The position numbers were made by a program, and so were the translations under genes. Shown here one piece after another: positions 1 to 8,979 of a stretch of 64,000 nucleotides of DNA; within the stretch, counting starts at the first letter, position 1, and each line of letters starts with the position of its first letter. Source of the DNA: Carboxylicivirga mesophila (GTDB lineage Bacteria > Bacteroidota > Bacteroidia > Bacteroidales > Marinilabiliaceae); assembly GCF_018271975.1 (NCBI RefSeq), contig NZ_JAGUCN010000015.1:86757-150756 (forward strand). The letters run 5' to 3'. The notes beneath the pieces were generated by a model. The model saw only the letters and a program-made list of their open reading frames with translations, searched no databases and was not told the DNA's origin.

Positions 1-631
1 TCTCATAAATCTCATCCGAAATAATCAATACATGAGGATACTTTTCTAACACTGCAGCTAATGCTTCCATCTCCTCCAGGCTATAAACACTACCTGTCGG
101 GTTTGATGGTGAATTGAAAAGAATAGCTTTTGTTTTGGGAGTTATACTAGCCTCGAGTTGCTCTGCTGTTATCTTAAATTTTGTATCAACGCCTGCTTCT
201 ACAATTACAGGAGTACCTTCAGCCAACTTTACCAGCTCAATATAGCTTACCCAGTAAGGTGCAGGAATTATTACTTCATCGCCATCATTAACAATACACT
301 GCAATACATTTGCCAAACTATGCTTGGCTCCGGCCGAAACAACAATTTGCTCTGGCGCAAATTTCAAACCATTATCTGCATATAACTTTTCAGCAATAGC
401 CTTTTTCAACTCCGGAAAACCTGCTACAGGAGGATAATGCGACAGATTATCATTAATTGCCTTAACACCAGCAGCTTTAATATGCTCAGGCGTATTAAAA
501 TCAGGTTCACCAAGGGTCAGGTTGATAACATCAACACCACTCTCTTTCAACTCTCTGCTTTTCTGGTTCATCTGAATAGTTTGCGATTCAGACAAGGCAT
601 TAATACGGTTTGAAATAACTTCTGTGCTCAT
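1..631 (-). CDS. Class I PLP-dependent aminotransferase (aspartate aminotransferase-like), 3' end cut by window edge
   Basis: Only the N-terminal ~210 residues are in the window; the reading frame on the minus strand starts at ATG 629-631 and runs off at position 1. The translated start (MSTEVISNRINALSESQT) and later blocks LTLGEPDFNTPEHIKAA, ISHYPPVAG-like glycine-rich segment, SAGAKHSLANVLQC, PAPYWVSY and NSPSNPTGSVYS are those of fold-type I aspartate/aromatic aminotransferases. The catalytic lysine lies beyond the edge. The family transfers the amino group of aspartate or a related amino acid to 2-oxoglutarate in the cytoplasm. Exact substrate cannot be read from this fragment. Confidence 0.9.
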   Translation of the reverse strand, partial: MSTEVISNRINALSESQTIQMNQKSRELKESGVDVINLTLGEPDFNTPEHIKAAGVKAINDNLSHYPPVAGFPELKKAIAEKLYADNGLKFAPEQIVVSAGAKHSLANVLQCIVNDGDEVIIPAPYWVSYIELVKLAEGTPVIVEAGVDTKFKITAEQLEASITPKTKAILFNSPSNPTGSVYSLEEMEALAAVLEKYPHVLIISDEIYE

Positions 632-915
632 TAAAAGACTCTCCTATTCTTGTAGTGACATTATTTATATACAACTCTACTTAGCAGCAAAACATTTTAT
701 ATCTTGCGTGCATAATCAAAGCAAAATTAGTTAAAAATTAAAAGCAACCAACAAATACAGGGGTATACATCATTATTTTTTATTGTTTTTTTCTTACACA
801 TAAAAACACAAAGAGCGCCCTCAGCTTCGAATCAAATTTATTAAGACTATTTTTATTGTGATTTATCATTTTGCAATTTAACAAAGCCTGAAAAAACGAT
901 TTAAAATTTCACACA
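632..915. other. Intergenic region between divergent genes
   Basis: A 284-base AT-rich spacer between the divergent aminotransferase and the 175-residue membrane protein. It must hold both promoters, but I see no exact TAnnTTTG box on either strand and no stable hairpin with a T tract. Confidence 0.5.
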
Positions 916-1443
916 ATGATTTCATTTGACGAATTTCTAAAACTATCTACCATTGTAATTATAGTAGCCCTGCCAATTCTAATTATTCTCAGGTGGTTTT
1001 TAAAGCATAACCTTAAACTTAAAGAATTAGAACTAGCCAACAGCACCTACAAAGAACTCATACCAACACGCCTGCAAGCCTACGAACGCCTTAGCATCTT
1101 ACTCGAAAGAATCAGCCCGGAAGCGATAGTACTGCGTTCAAATCAACAAGGCTTAACAAGCCTGCAACTACAGAAGAAGCTACTACATTCTATCCGGCAG
1201 GAGTTTGAACACAATTTTGCCATGCAGATATATTTACCGGCAGCCACATGGGAAAAAATTATTAAATCCCGCGATGAACTCATTAAACTAATCAATACAT
1301 CATCAGCCGAAGTAAAGCCCAATGGCCCAGCTATGGAGCTCTCAAGGGTTATCCTGGAAAAGGGCGTTAACGAAACAAACTTCTATTTTGACAAGGCCAA
1401 AGAAGCGTTAAAAAAAGACATCCAGCTATATTACTTTGACTAG
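916..1443 (+). CDS. Small membrane-anchored protein of unknown function (DUF7935-like)
   Basis: A 175-residue protein with one N-terminal transmembrane segment (about residues 10-28, rich in I, V and L) followed by a charged cytoplasmic helical domain. The body contains RLQAYERLSILLERISP and a later QEFEHNFAMQIYLP segment, a pattern I associate with an uncharacterised Bacteroidota family; no catalytic motif is visible. It is followed after 12 bases by a glycosyltransferase on the same strand, so the two may be cotranscribed. Function unknown; the family name is from memory and should be treated as tentative. Confidence 0.7.
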   Translation: MISFDEFLKLSTIVIIVALPILIILRWFLKHNLKLKELELANSTYKELIPTRLQAYERLSILLERISPEAIVLRSNQQGLTSLQLQKKLLHSIRQEFEHNFAMQIYLPAATWEKIIKSRDELIKLINTSSAEVKPNGPAMELSRVILEKGVNETNFYFDKAKEALKKDIQLYYFD

Positions 1444-1455
1444 GCACATCTTGAA

Positions 1456-2217
1456 ATGAAGAAGATATCGATAATTACAGTTACCTATAACTGCCAACAT
1501 ACTCTTAAGGAAACAATCGACAGTATAAACAAACAAAGTGCGAGAGAACATATAGAATACATCATAATAGACGGCCAGTCAACCGATAATACGCTTACGA
1601 TTATTGAGAACAATGCATCCGCCATTGATCACTGGATTAGCGAACCAGACAAGGGCATTTACGATGCAATGAATAAAGGCTTGGAGTTGGCTACGGGTGA
1701 TTGGATAGGTTTTTTACATGCCGATGATATGTTTTACAATGAATTTGTCATTGAATCTATTCTACAGCAAGTTGAGAACACCCATTACAATGCGGTTTAC
1801 GGTAATCTGAACTACATCCAAGAAGAACCGCCTTATAAGACAGTGCGACATTGGAAAAGTCAGAACTATTCGCCCAAACTCCTAAAGCGTGGCTGGATGC
1901 CTCCGCATCCTACTGTTTACATTAAAAGAGACCTGATTAAATCATTGGGCAAATTCAACACCAACTTTCGCATTTCTGCTGATTACGATTATATGCTTCG
2001 CCTTTTCTCAAACGAAGCTACAATGAGTCTTTTCATCGATAAGACTTTGATTAACATGCGACTGGGTGGTGTGAGCAACAACTCAATCAAGAACATTATA
2101 CGCAAATCAAAAGAAGACTTGAGAGCACTAAAAAACAACAATGTTGGCGGTATATATGCCCTCTTCATAAAAAACTTCAGCAAACTTATTCAGTTTGTTA
2201 CCAAAGATCACAGTTAA
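1456..2217 (+). CDS. Glycosyltransferase family 2 protein
   Basis: A 253-residue GT-A fold enzyme. The N-terminus ISIITVTYNCQHTLKETI, the DGQSTDNT nucleotide-sugar loop, the EPDKGIYDAMNKGL block and the HADD metal-binding (DxD-type) motif near residue 91 are typical of GT2 enzymes of the WcaA/colanic-acid class that add sugars to lipid-linked polysaccharide precursors at the inner membrane. The gene follows the small membrane protein by 12 bases and converges tail to tail with the tyrosine-kinase/Wzz gene (2-base gap), which supports a role in exopolysaccharide or O-antigen assembly. Donor and acceptor sugars cannot be inferred. Confidence 0.92.
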   Translation: MKKISIITVTYNCQHTLKETIDSINKQSAREHIEYIIIDGQSTDNTLTIIENNASAIDHWISEPDKGIYDAMNKGLELATGDWIGFLHADDMFYNEFVIESILQQVENTHYNAVYGNLNYIQEEPPYKTVRHWKSQNYSPKLLKRGWMPPHPTVYIKRDLIKSLGKFNTNFRISADYDYMLRLFSNEATMSLFIDKTLINMRLGGVSNNSIKNIIRKSKEDLRALKNNNVGGIYALFIKNFSKLIQFVTKDHS

Positions 2218-2219
2218 AA

Positions 2220-4613
2220 TTAACCTTTGTCGCCATAATATTCAGCCGAGTAATAACCGTACCCCTTTTCTTTGGCTGAGATATCATTGAGAATTATTCC
2301 AAGACCTTCTACTTTTTCATTAATAAGGCTATCAATGGTATGAACCATATGTTCTTTCGAACTATAGTTAGATCTGACAATAAATAAGTTACAGTCCGAA
2401 TAATCCATCAACAGACGCGCATCAGCCACCAGTCCAATCGGAGGCGAATCAATGACTATCACATCAAATTCATTGCGCAGATACCTGTAAAGCTCCTCTG
2501 TTTTATCGCCAACAATAAGTTCACTTGGATTGGGCGGAATAGGACCTGCCGGTATAACACTCACATTCTCATTGTCGGTTGGATAAATTATCTCCGGAAT
2601 AATCGTTTGCCCAATAAAGTAGTTTGATAAGCCTAATTTGTTATGCAGATCATACAAAGCTGTCAATCTAGGTTTACGCATATCAAAGCCTACAATCACC
2701 GTTTTTTTACCTGAAATAGCAAACACTGACGCTAGGTTTTGTGCACAGAATGTTTTTCCTTCACCCGTATTTGAACTGGTCAAAGTAATGACCTGCACCT
2801 TATCTGAGCCAGCCATAAACTTTAGCTTGGTACGAAGTGAACGGAACGACTCACTAATGATAGAGTGCGGATGTGCATCAATCACATTTTCAACACCATT
2901 CTTATTGTGCATCACCATTCCAACAATTGGCACCCCGGGTACAAGATGATTCAGATCCTCTTTACCTCTCACCTTGGTATTCAAAAACTCTTTTAATCCG
3001 ATGAACACAGCCGGAATTAACAGAGCTAACATTAATCCCTTTTTGTAATCGCTATTTTTGTTGGGCGAAACCAAGGCTGTGATTGATGCATTATCAATTA
3101 TCTCATTATCGGGTGAATTACTGGCTTTTGTAATTTGCGTTTCAGAATGCTTTTGCAGCAAAAATGTGTAAATAGCATCATTCAACTTATAAGTGCGGTC
3201 TATTATCAGATAATCCTTTTCCAAATCAGGCAGTTTCTCCATATCGGCCAATATAGCCGTCAACTCATTCTGTATCTTTTCTTCTTCAATACGGAAATTT
3301 CGCAATACCTGCTTAATGGCCTTATTCAGCAAATCAACTGTCACCTCCATCCTGCTCTTTTGGGCCGTCAAATACTGATTATTATCACTCACATCATTTT
3401 GTAGCAGTTCCATTTCCTTCTGCAACTCTATTAACTGAGAGGCCAGCTCATTAACCAGTGAATTATTTTCATTATCGACTGCTGGCAAAAGAAACTGCTC
3501 AATATCATCGGACATCATCAGGTTTTCCTGCAGGTATCTATAATAATCTATTCGCATTCTTAACATCTTAAGCTCGCTCTCTGTTTCATAGTACTTATCT
3601 GCCAGTTTCTGCGAAAACTCAGATGGTCCCATAAAACGGTTGGCTTTTCGGTAAGATGAAAGTCTGTCCTGTACTTTCTCAAGGGTATCTGCAACTGTCT
3701 TTAACTGAGATTCGATAAATACGATAGACCTGGAGGCCATATCATTTTTCCTATCCAGATTGTGCTCAAGTATAACCTCACACAACTCATCCAAAAAGCG
3801 CACTAACTTAGCCCTGTTGGCACCTATTGACGATATAAACAATATACTGGATCCTTCACTGTAAGGCGATACACCTAATCCATTTCTATATTCACTGGTT
3901 AACTGCTGATGCGATTTGAAGATGAAATAATAAGAAGCTCCTTGTGGCACATTAATATGCTCATTGCGATGCAGTTTAAACGAAAAGGCATTGGTTGTTA
4001 CCCACTCATTATCGGCAACTACTTTATTATAGTTTAATGTACCAATACGTCCCACAAACGCCTCATTAATGTAATTATAAAGCGCACCAGCTTCGCAACT
4101 AACTGTTACCTGAGCCTTTCCTGTTGATGTATAAACCACTTGAATAGGCACATTCAGCAACTGTGCATGCAAAGAATCAAATTCAACAACAAATGGGGCT
4201 GTGCGGTATAATTCAGAATCTTTAAATCGACCTTTTTGATAGTATGAAACACCAAAATCCAGTCCGTCAATTGCTTTTTTAACAATATTTCGGGAGCGAA
4301 TAATAAAACTTTGATTTTCGATGCTACGCATTTCGGGAGATAAGCCAAATCCTTCCATTAATCCACTCGGCGTAACCGTTTTTTGCTCACTACTTTTCAA
4401 TAACAAAGTAGCAGATGCTTTATACACAGGTACCGTATAGCGGTGATAAATAAAAACAGCACCTAAGCACAATGGAAATGAAATCACGAACAGGTACCAG
4501 TTTTTCAACACCAACCGAATCAATCGATTGATATCAAAAAGATTATCACCTCCAACTTTTTTAATCCCCGAGTTATTTACTTCTGATGTAGTATTAAGAT
4601 TATTCATCAACAT
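2220..4613 (-). CDS. Polysaccharide co-polymerase with C-terminal BY-kinase domain (Wzc-like tyrosine autokinase)
   Basis: A 797-residue inner-membrane protein. A Wzz-type domain begins near residue 27 with a transmembrane helix at about 39-57; a long coiled periplasmic region (roughly 290-480) leads to a second transmembrane helix near 530. The cytoplasmic C-terminal kinase has Walker A (TSSNTGEGKT, about 613), Walker A' (GFDMRKPR, about 644) and Walker B (VIVIDSPP, about 719), and ends with a tyrosine cluster (YGYYSAEYYG) as the expected autophosphorylation tail. Such proteins control chain length and export of capsule or exopolysaccharide. No polymerase or export channel gene lies in the window, so its partners are elsewhere. 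A -7-like box lies at 4627-4634. Confidence 0.95.
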   Translation of the reverse strand: MLMNNLNTTSEVNNSGIKKVGGDNLFDINRLIRLVLKNWYLFVISFPLCLGAVFIYHRYTVPVYKASATLLLKSSEQKTVTPSGLMEGFGLSPEMRSIENQSFIIRSRNIVKKAIDGLDFGVSYYQKGRFKDSELYRTAPFVVEFDSLHAQLLNVPIQVVYTSTGKAQVTVSCEAGALYNYINEAFVGRIGTLNYNKVVADNEWVTTNAFSFKLHRNEHINVPQGASYYFIFKSHQQLTSEYRNGLGVSPYSEGSSILFISSIGANRAKLVRFLDELCEVILEHNLDRKNDMASRSIVFIESQLKTVADTLEKVQDRLSSYRKANRFMGPSEFSQKLADKYYETESELKMLRMRIDYYRYLQENLMMSDDIEQFLLPAVDNENNSLVNELASQLIELQKEMELLQNDVSDNNQYLTAQKSRMEVTVDLLNKAIKQVLRNFRIEEEKIQNELTAILADMEKLPDLEKDYLIIDRTYKLNDAIYTFLLQKHSETQITKASNSPDNEIIDNASITALVSPNKNSDYKKGLMLALLIPAVFIGLKEFLNTKVRGKEDLNHLVPGVPIVGMVMHNKNGVENVIDAHPHSIISESFRSLRTKLKFMAGSDKVQVITLTSSNTGEGKTFCAQNLASVFAISGKKTVIVGFDMRKPRLTALYDLHNKLGLSNYFIGQTIIPEIIYPTDNENVSVIPAGPIPPNPSELIVGDKTEELYRYLRNEFDVIVIDSPPIGLVADARLLMDYSDCNLFIVRSNYSSKEHMVHTIDSLINEKVEGLGIILNDISAKEKGYGYYSAEYYGDKG

Positions 4614-4626
4614 AAATTTGGCTTGC

Positions 4627-4634
4627 CAAATATA
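4627..4634 (-). promoter_or_regulatory. Candidate -7 promoter box for the BY-kinase gene
   Basis: The minus strand reads TATATTTG, an exact match to the Bacteroidota -7 consensus TAnnTTTG, 14 bases upstream of the start codon. No clear -33 element is seen at the usual distance. Confidence 0.45.
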
Positions 4635-4675
4635 TACATTTTCAGAATTTTAATTACTGTGTATACCTACAGAAG

Positions 4676-5995
4676 CTATGATGGACTGCGATACACATAT
4701 CTGCCTTTTACAAGATTTTTACTAATGCTTTCCCCATCATAAACCATACATCCTTTCGAAAATACAAAATCAACACGCCCTTTTAGTGGAAGCTGCTGCG
4801 CACCATTACCCTCATAACCTGGTAAATGACAGTATAGATTACGTTTATAATCAGGATTCCATATCACTACATCTGCGTCACTTCCAACTCTGATTACACC
4901 TTTTTTAGGATGAAGCCCCATAAATAAAGCGGGGCGATAAGCAATGACATCAACAAACTCCTCAAAAGACATTTTACCCGGCACCACACCACAAGTATAA
5001 AGCACCGATAACAAATTCTTAAGCAGGATATACTCATCGGGCCTGTTAGCCACCTGGCTTTCCTTTATCGTTCCTGTACCAGACAATTTTATCATGGGAC
5101 GCGCAATAAAAAAATTGGTTTTTTTTAAGCATGGCCATACTTCATCCGGCGACAACAGATTTAATCCATTTATTAGAGGAAAACCAGAAAAAATCGAACT
5201 ATCGCCAATCAAAAGCCTATCCGAATCGGCAATATGAAATGGAAACATCAACTCAGCATAAATCAGAGCGTCCTTGTCATATTTTCTAATTATTTCAAGT
5301 TCTTCTTTGAAGCATATATTCATTAAACACACAATACAATTCAACTCAATGGCCAAATCAATCAATGCTTTTATGTGTCCCAAATGTCTTTGAATCGTGT
5401 CTGAATCCACTTCTGCAATACCAGTTCCGTCATTAAACTCACCTGGCTTAAGCACATCAACTAAAACAGGTGTAGAATCGCGGGCAGCAACAGCCAGCAG
5501 CTCCTTAATAGCTGACAGCTCATTGTTATCAACAGGCCACCTCAAATAAAACGATGCAATGCCTTCGTGTGCATAACAAAAGTCTACATCAACACCCTTA
5601 AACAGCTTCCATTTATTAATTGACAAATGAAATCCGTAATCGACATTAATACCGTAATCTATTTGCTTTTTACGCTTGAGTTCGACTTTATATGAATGTG
5701 AAACAGTTGGAAGCACAGGTTCAAGCACCGTAGTGGTACCACCGATTATTTGTGCCTGATTGAATCGGTTAAGCGCCATTTCATCCTGCTGAACCAACTC
5801 TCCAAATAAAATATTAGTATCAATAGCACCAGGCAACACAAACTTTCCTTCAGCATTAATAACAGGCGTTTCTGGTTCAGGCCTGTCAATTTTTTCGAGT
5901 ATTTCTACAATTTTATCATTTCCAATTAACACATCCTTTCGAAGTGCAACTCCATCAACCACAACCTTTCCATTTTTAATAAGAACATAATCCAT
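4676..5995 (-). CDS. Dihydroorotase/dihydropyrimidinase-like amidohydrolase, probably catalytically inactive
   Basis: I start the gene at ATG 5993-5995 (MDYVLIKNGKVVVDGVAL), the usual first beta strand of the family, rather than at an in-frame upstream codon at 6091 that would add a hydrophobic leader. The protein is 439 residues. The opening strand, the INAEGKFVLPGAIDT block and the C-terminal VIRVGSDADVVIWNP block identify the urease-superfamily cyclic amidohydrolases. Where active members have an HxH zinc motif after PGxID, this one has TNILF, and the later TDH-type aspartate motif is replaced by SGTGT. Both changes argue for a non-catalytic homologue, possibly a structural partner as in some pyrimidine-pathway complexes. 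It is monocistronic here. Confidence 0.8.
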   Translation of the reverse strand: MDYVLIKNGKVVVDGVALRKDVLIGNDKIVEILEKIDRPEPETPVINAEGKFVLPGAIDTNILFGELVQQDEMALNRFNQAQIIGGTTTVLEPVLPTVSHSYKVELKRKKQIDYGINVDYGFHLSINKWKLFKGVDVDFCYAHEGIASFYLRWPVDNNELSAIKELLAVAARDSTPVLVDVLKPGEFNDGTGIAEVDSDTIQRHLGHIKALIDLAIELNCIVCLMNICFKEELEIIRKYDKDALIYAELMFPFHIADSDRLLIGDSSIFSGFPLINGLNLLSPDEVWPCLKKTNFFIARPMIKLSGTGTIKESQVANRPDEYILLKNLLSVLYTCGVVPGKMSFEEFVDVIAYRPALFMGLHPKKGVIRVGSDADVVIWNPDYKRNLYCHLPGYEGNGAQQLPLKGRVDFVFSKGCMVYDGESISKNLVKGRYVYRSPS

Positions 5996-6107
5996 GCCAG
6001 TGGTTTTTTGTTTAAATATATCAAATAAGCGAAGTAATAACAAGGCTATAAGCTTCAGGTAAGTAAGAGAAAGTAAGATTACAACAAGCACTTTGCAAAT
6101 TCTTATA

Positions 6108-6115
6108 TACTTTTG
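6108..6115 (+). promoter_or_regulatory. Candidate -7 box for the EamA transporter
   Basis: TACTTTTG matches TAnnTTTG exactly and ends 15 bases before ATG 6131, giving a leader of about 10 bases. It overlaps an in-frame TTG at 6113 and thereby argues against that codon as the start. Confidence 0.5.
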
Positions 6116-6130
6116 CGAAAAAATTATACA

Positions 6131-7030
6131 ATGTGGTTTTACCTGGCACTTCTCTCTGCTATTTTCCTCGGAATTTACGACATCTTCAAAAAGGTTTCAT
6201 TAAACAAAAATGCGGTTCTACCTGTATTGATGATAAGCATTGCGAGTGCAGCGCTTATATTTCTGCCACTTTTGGTACTTTCAACTTTCGGCATCATACC
6301 CAATAACAACCTTCTGTATATACCTGAAATAACCGCAAGTGAACATCTGCAGGTTTTCCTTAAAGCCATCATCGTATTAACATCCTGGATTTTTTCTTTC
6401 TTTGCCTTAAAGCATCTTCCAATAACCTTAGTAGCACCCATCAGAGCAACCGGTCCTTTCTGGACGCTATTAGGTGCCATCCTGATATTTTCAGAACAAC
6501 TAAATACGTTCCAATGGATTGGTATAGCGATAACTCTTCTATTTTTCTATCTGTTTACCACAGTCGGAAAACTCGAAGGCATCCACATCAAACGTAACAA
6601 GTGGTTTTGGTTCATTATTTTAGCAACACTTAGTGGAGCGGTCAGTGGTCTTTACGACAAACATTTATTACAAAACATTAACAGACTTGCTGTTCAAAGT
6701 TGGTTCTCAATTTACCAAACGCTTATCATGCTTCCCATCATAATGTTTTTATGGTACCCCAAACGAAAACGAAGCACCCCTTTTATATTCAGGTGGACAA
6801 TACCGCTGATTGGCATCTCCCTTGTATCAGCGGATTATATATATTTTAAAGCATTAAGCGAACCTGAGGCCCTTATATCTGTCATATCAGCCATAAGAAG
6901 AGGCGGTGTAATTATTGCATTTAGTATTGGTGCCATCCTGTTTAAAGAACAGAACATCCAGCGAAAAACCATATACCTATTGGGTATTATTCTGGGTATC
7001 GGCCTACTAATATTTGGCTCTGCACATTAA
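6131..7030 (+). CDS. EamA/DMT-superfamily membrane transporter
   Basis: A 299-residue protein from ATG 6131 (MWFYLALLSAIFLGIYDIFKK); a TTG six codons upstream is in frame but overlaps the promoter box. About ten transmembrane helices in two repeated EamA halves can be seen, the first half closing near LLFFYLFTTVGKLEG and the second beginning at WFWFIILATLSGAVSGLYD. The short loop with APIRATGPFWTLLGA is typical of the first EamA repeat. Family members export metabolites such as amino acids or nucleotides; the substrate is not predictable here. Divergent from the amidohydrolase gene. Confidence 0.85.
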   Translation: MWFYLALLSAIFLGIYDIFKKVSLNKNAVLPVLMISIASAALIFLPLLVLSTFGIIPNNNLLYIPEITASEHLQVFLKAIIVLTSWIFSFFALKHLPITLVAPIRATGPFWTLLGAILIFSEQLNTFQWIGIAITLLFFYLFTTVGKLEGIHIKRNKWFWFIILATLSGAVSGLYDKHLLQNINRLAVQSWFSIYQTLIMLPIIMFLWYPKRKRSTPFIFRWTIPLIGISLVSADYIYFKALSEPEALISVISAIRRGGVIIAFSIGAILFKEQNIQRKTIYLLGIILGIGLLIFGSAH

Positions 7031-7230
7031 CCACTGTACGATAACGTACATAAATAATTACAAAACCGTACAGATTTGGATGTAAGCTGAATATTGCAAA
7101 AAACACATACCTCACTAAATATCTGCCCGTTATAAAACATGGCATGCCAATTGCAAAATGAACATCCAGATTGTAACGACAACTACTTGTAATGCAAAAA
7201 CGCAAATACAAACAAACCTAACTTTTTTGC
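7031..7230. other. Intergenic stretch after the EamA gene
   Basis: The only obvious structure is a short perfect hairpin just after the stop codon (TGTACG, four-base loop, CGTACA, about 7035-7050) without a T tract. The rest shows no gene-like signal. Confidence 0.4.
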
Positions 7231-7450
7231 CCTTGGATAATGAAGATTCCAGACACTCACAAAGAAAATGGCGATTTCTTTACTACACTATAATAATGGG
7301 TTTATTCCCATTAGTATCTTCATTAAAAATCCAGGCGATCGTCTGAAGAATATTCACCGACACGGTTTCTAGTGTTTTGGCGATAAAGGTGCAATTTCTC
7401 TTCAGGCACAGAGGCTGTAACCCGACCCAAAGAGTTCAGCCTCTTTTTTT
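7231..7450 (+). ncRNA. Probable structured small RNA with intrinsic terminator, unassigned family
   Basis: About 220 bases of nested complementary segments without a convincing reading frame. A nine-base stem pairs 7239-7247 with 7316-7324 and encloses two hairpins: AAAGAAA 7261-7267 with 7275-7281, and TAATGGG 7294-7300 with CCCATTA 7307-7313, giving a three-way junction. A second arm pairs CTGAAGA 7343-7349 with TCTTCAG 7399-7405, with inner CACC/GGTG and ACAC/GTGT pairs. It ends in a terminator hairpin at 7411-7443 plus seven T. The adjacent TPR gene has its own promoter downstream (7515-7544), so this looks like a stand-alone RNA, not a leader. I cannot match it to 6S, SRP, RNase P or a known riboswitch by eye. 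Confidence 0.55.
7411..7450 (+). terminator. Intrinsic terminator of the candidate small RNA
   Basis: GAGGCTG (7411-7417) pairs with CAGCCTC (7437-7443), extendable by two A-T pairs across a bulge, followed by seven T residues. Confidence 0.8.
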
Positions 7451-7514
7451 ATTTCCTCCCGCATAGCACTATTAGATTGTGAATAAACCTGTTAATAACA
7501 ATTTACACCACACC

Positions 7515-7544
7515 TTGCTGATGCTGATAAAATTGATATTTTTG
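7515..7544 (+). promoter_or_regulatory. Bacteroidota-type promoter of the TPR-popT-aroE operon
   Basis: TTG at 7515-7517 and TATTTTTG at 7537-7544 are separated by exactly 19 bases, matching the -33/-7 architecture of Bacteroidota primary sigma promoters. The predicted transcript would start about 15 bases before ATG 7565. Confidence 0.75.
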
Positions 7545-7564
7545 TATCATTAAAACACGATTAT

Positions 7565-8974
7565 ATGCAGGATTTCTTGCACGCAAGTCACGACGATGTT
7601 TTGCAGGCGATTGAACGATTTGAAAAAATGATTAGTGCGGAGAAAGTTGAATATTTTGACGTGCATCAGATAGAAAACATCTACGATTTTTATTACGAAA
7701 AAAACTTAATTGAACACGCACAACAAATCTTAACCATTGGCCTCTCGCAACATCCCGACTCCCCTGCCTTAATGGTCAAAAAAGCCATCTTCATGGCTGA
7801 ACATGGCAACATTGATGAAGCCTATAAACTTCTGAAAGAATTAGCTCCACTCGACGCTTCAAATCCTGATGTATACATGACGTTGGGGTGGATTATGCTT
7901 CAAAAAAGCAACACCCTTGAAGCTGTTAGCTATTTTGGGAAAGCTGTAGAAATTGCTTTTGAAGATAAAGAAGATATTCTACTGGAAATAAGCTACAACC
8001 TCAATCAGCACGAGCTTTATCTGGAATCGATTAAATTTCTGGAACAATTACTGGAACTTAATCGTGATAACGAAAATGCTCTGTTCGAATATGCCTTTTC
8101 ACTAGATAAAATTCTGGAGTACGATAAAAGCATTGAAGCCTACCAACAATTACTGGAAACCAATCCGTTTTCAGATAATGGCTGGTACAACCTGGCAATC
8201 ATTTATAATAAGACCGGCAAGCATGAGGAAGCTTGCAAGGCCTATGAATACACTATCACCATCAATCCTCAGCACGAAGAGGCCTATTTCAATATGGGCA
8301 ACAGCCTGGTTCAATCTGGTTGTTTCAAAGAAGCAATTGATGCATATAGTGAACACATTACAATTGGTGACGACCTGACACTAACCTACCAATACATGGC
8401 AGATTGCTGGGAGCAACTTGGCAACTACGACTTGGCCATCAGGCTATACCAATTGGTGATTAAGCTGGCCCCAAAACAATCAGATGCATGGTATGGATTA
8501 GGAACTACACTGATGGAAAATGAGGATTTCTCTGGTGGCTTACAGGCAATCGATCAGGCCATATCTATCAATCCGTTAAATGCTGATTACTGGTTTGCCC
8601 ACGCGCGCGGGTTGTTCGAATTAGACAAGGTAGAAGATGCAGCACGCAGCCTGGAAAATGGCCTTAACCTTGATCCGCATGAATTAGCAGGCTGGCTTGA
8701 GCTAATTAAACTAAAAATTGTATTAATCGAACATTTTGACATTAAGGCTTACATCAGTAGCCTGCATGAACAATATGAAGATACAGCATCCATACATTAT
8801 TTGAGTGCTGTGGCACACTTCCGATATTTAAGCAACAGAAATGAAGCCCTGTCTGCATTATCAAAGGCCCTGAGCATTGACTTCGGTGGCATAAAGGATA
8901 TTGAAAATGACTACCCTGAATTTATTGCAGACAAAACAGTTCAACAACTCATCAACAATTACTGTAACGAATAA
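7565..8974 (+). CDS. Tetratricopeptide repeat (TPR) protein
   Basis: A 469-residue protein made almost entirely of TPR helical pairs, with clear units around residues 70-110, 140-180, 205-245 (DNGWYNLAIIYNKTGKHEEA), 240-275 (EEAYFNMGNSLVQSG), 305-345 (SDAWYGLGTTLMENEDF) and 340-375. There is no signal peptide or membrane segment, so it is a cytoplasmic scaffold. It is the first gene of a compact operon (5-base gap to popT, 2-base gap to aroE), but the cargo or partner is not evident from the sequence. Confidence 0.9.
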   Translation: MQDFLHASHDDVLQAIERFEKMISAEKVEYFDVHQIENIYDFYYEKNLIEHAQQILTIGLSQHPDSPALMVKKAIFMAEHGNIDEAYKLLKELAPLDASNPDVYMTLGWIMLQKSNTLEAVSYFGKAVEIAFEDKEDILLEISYNLNQHELYLESIKFLEQLLELNRDNENALFEYAFSLDKILEYDKSIEAYQQLLETNPFSDNGWYNLAIIYNKTGKHEEACKAYEYTITINPQHEEAYFNMGNSLVQSGCFKEAIDAYSEHITIGDDLTLTYQYMADCWEQLGNYDLAIRLYQLVIKLAPKQSDAWYGLGTTLMENEDFSGGLQAIDQAISINPLNADYWFAHARGLFELDKVEDAARSLENGLNLDPHELAGWLELIKLKIVLIEHFDIKAYISSLHEQYEDTASIHYLSAVAHFRYLSNRNEALSALSKALSIDFGGIKDIENDYPEFIADKTVQQLINNYCNE

Positions 8975-8979
8975 GGTAA

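Noticed and set aside
7158..7346. 62-codon open frame upstream of the TPR gene
   Set aside because: Overlaps the candidate structured RNA and shows no protein-like pattern.
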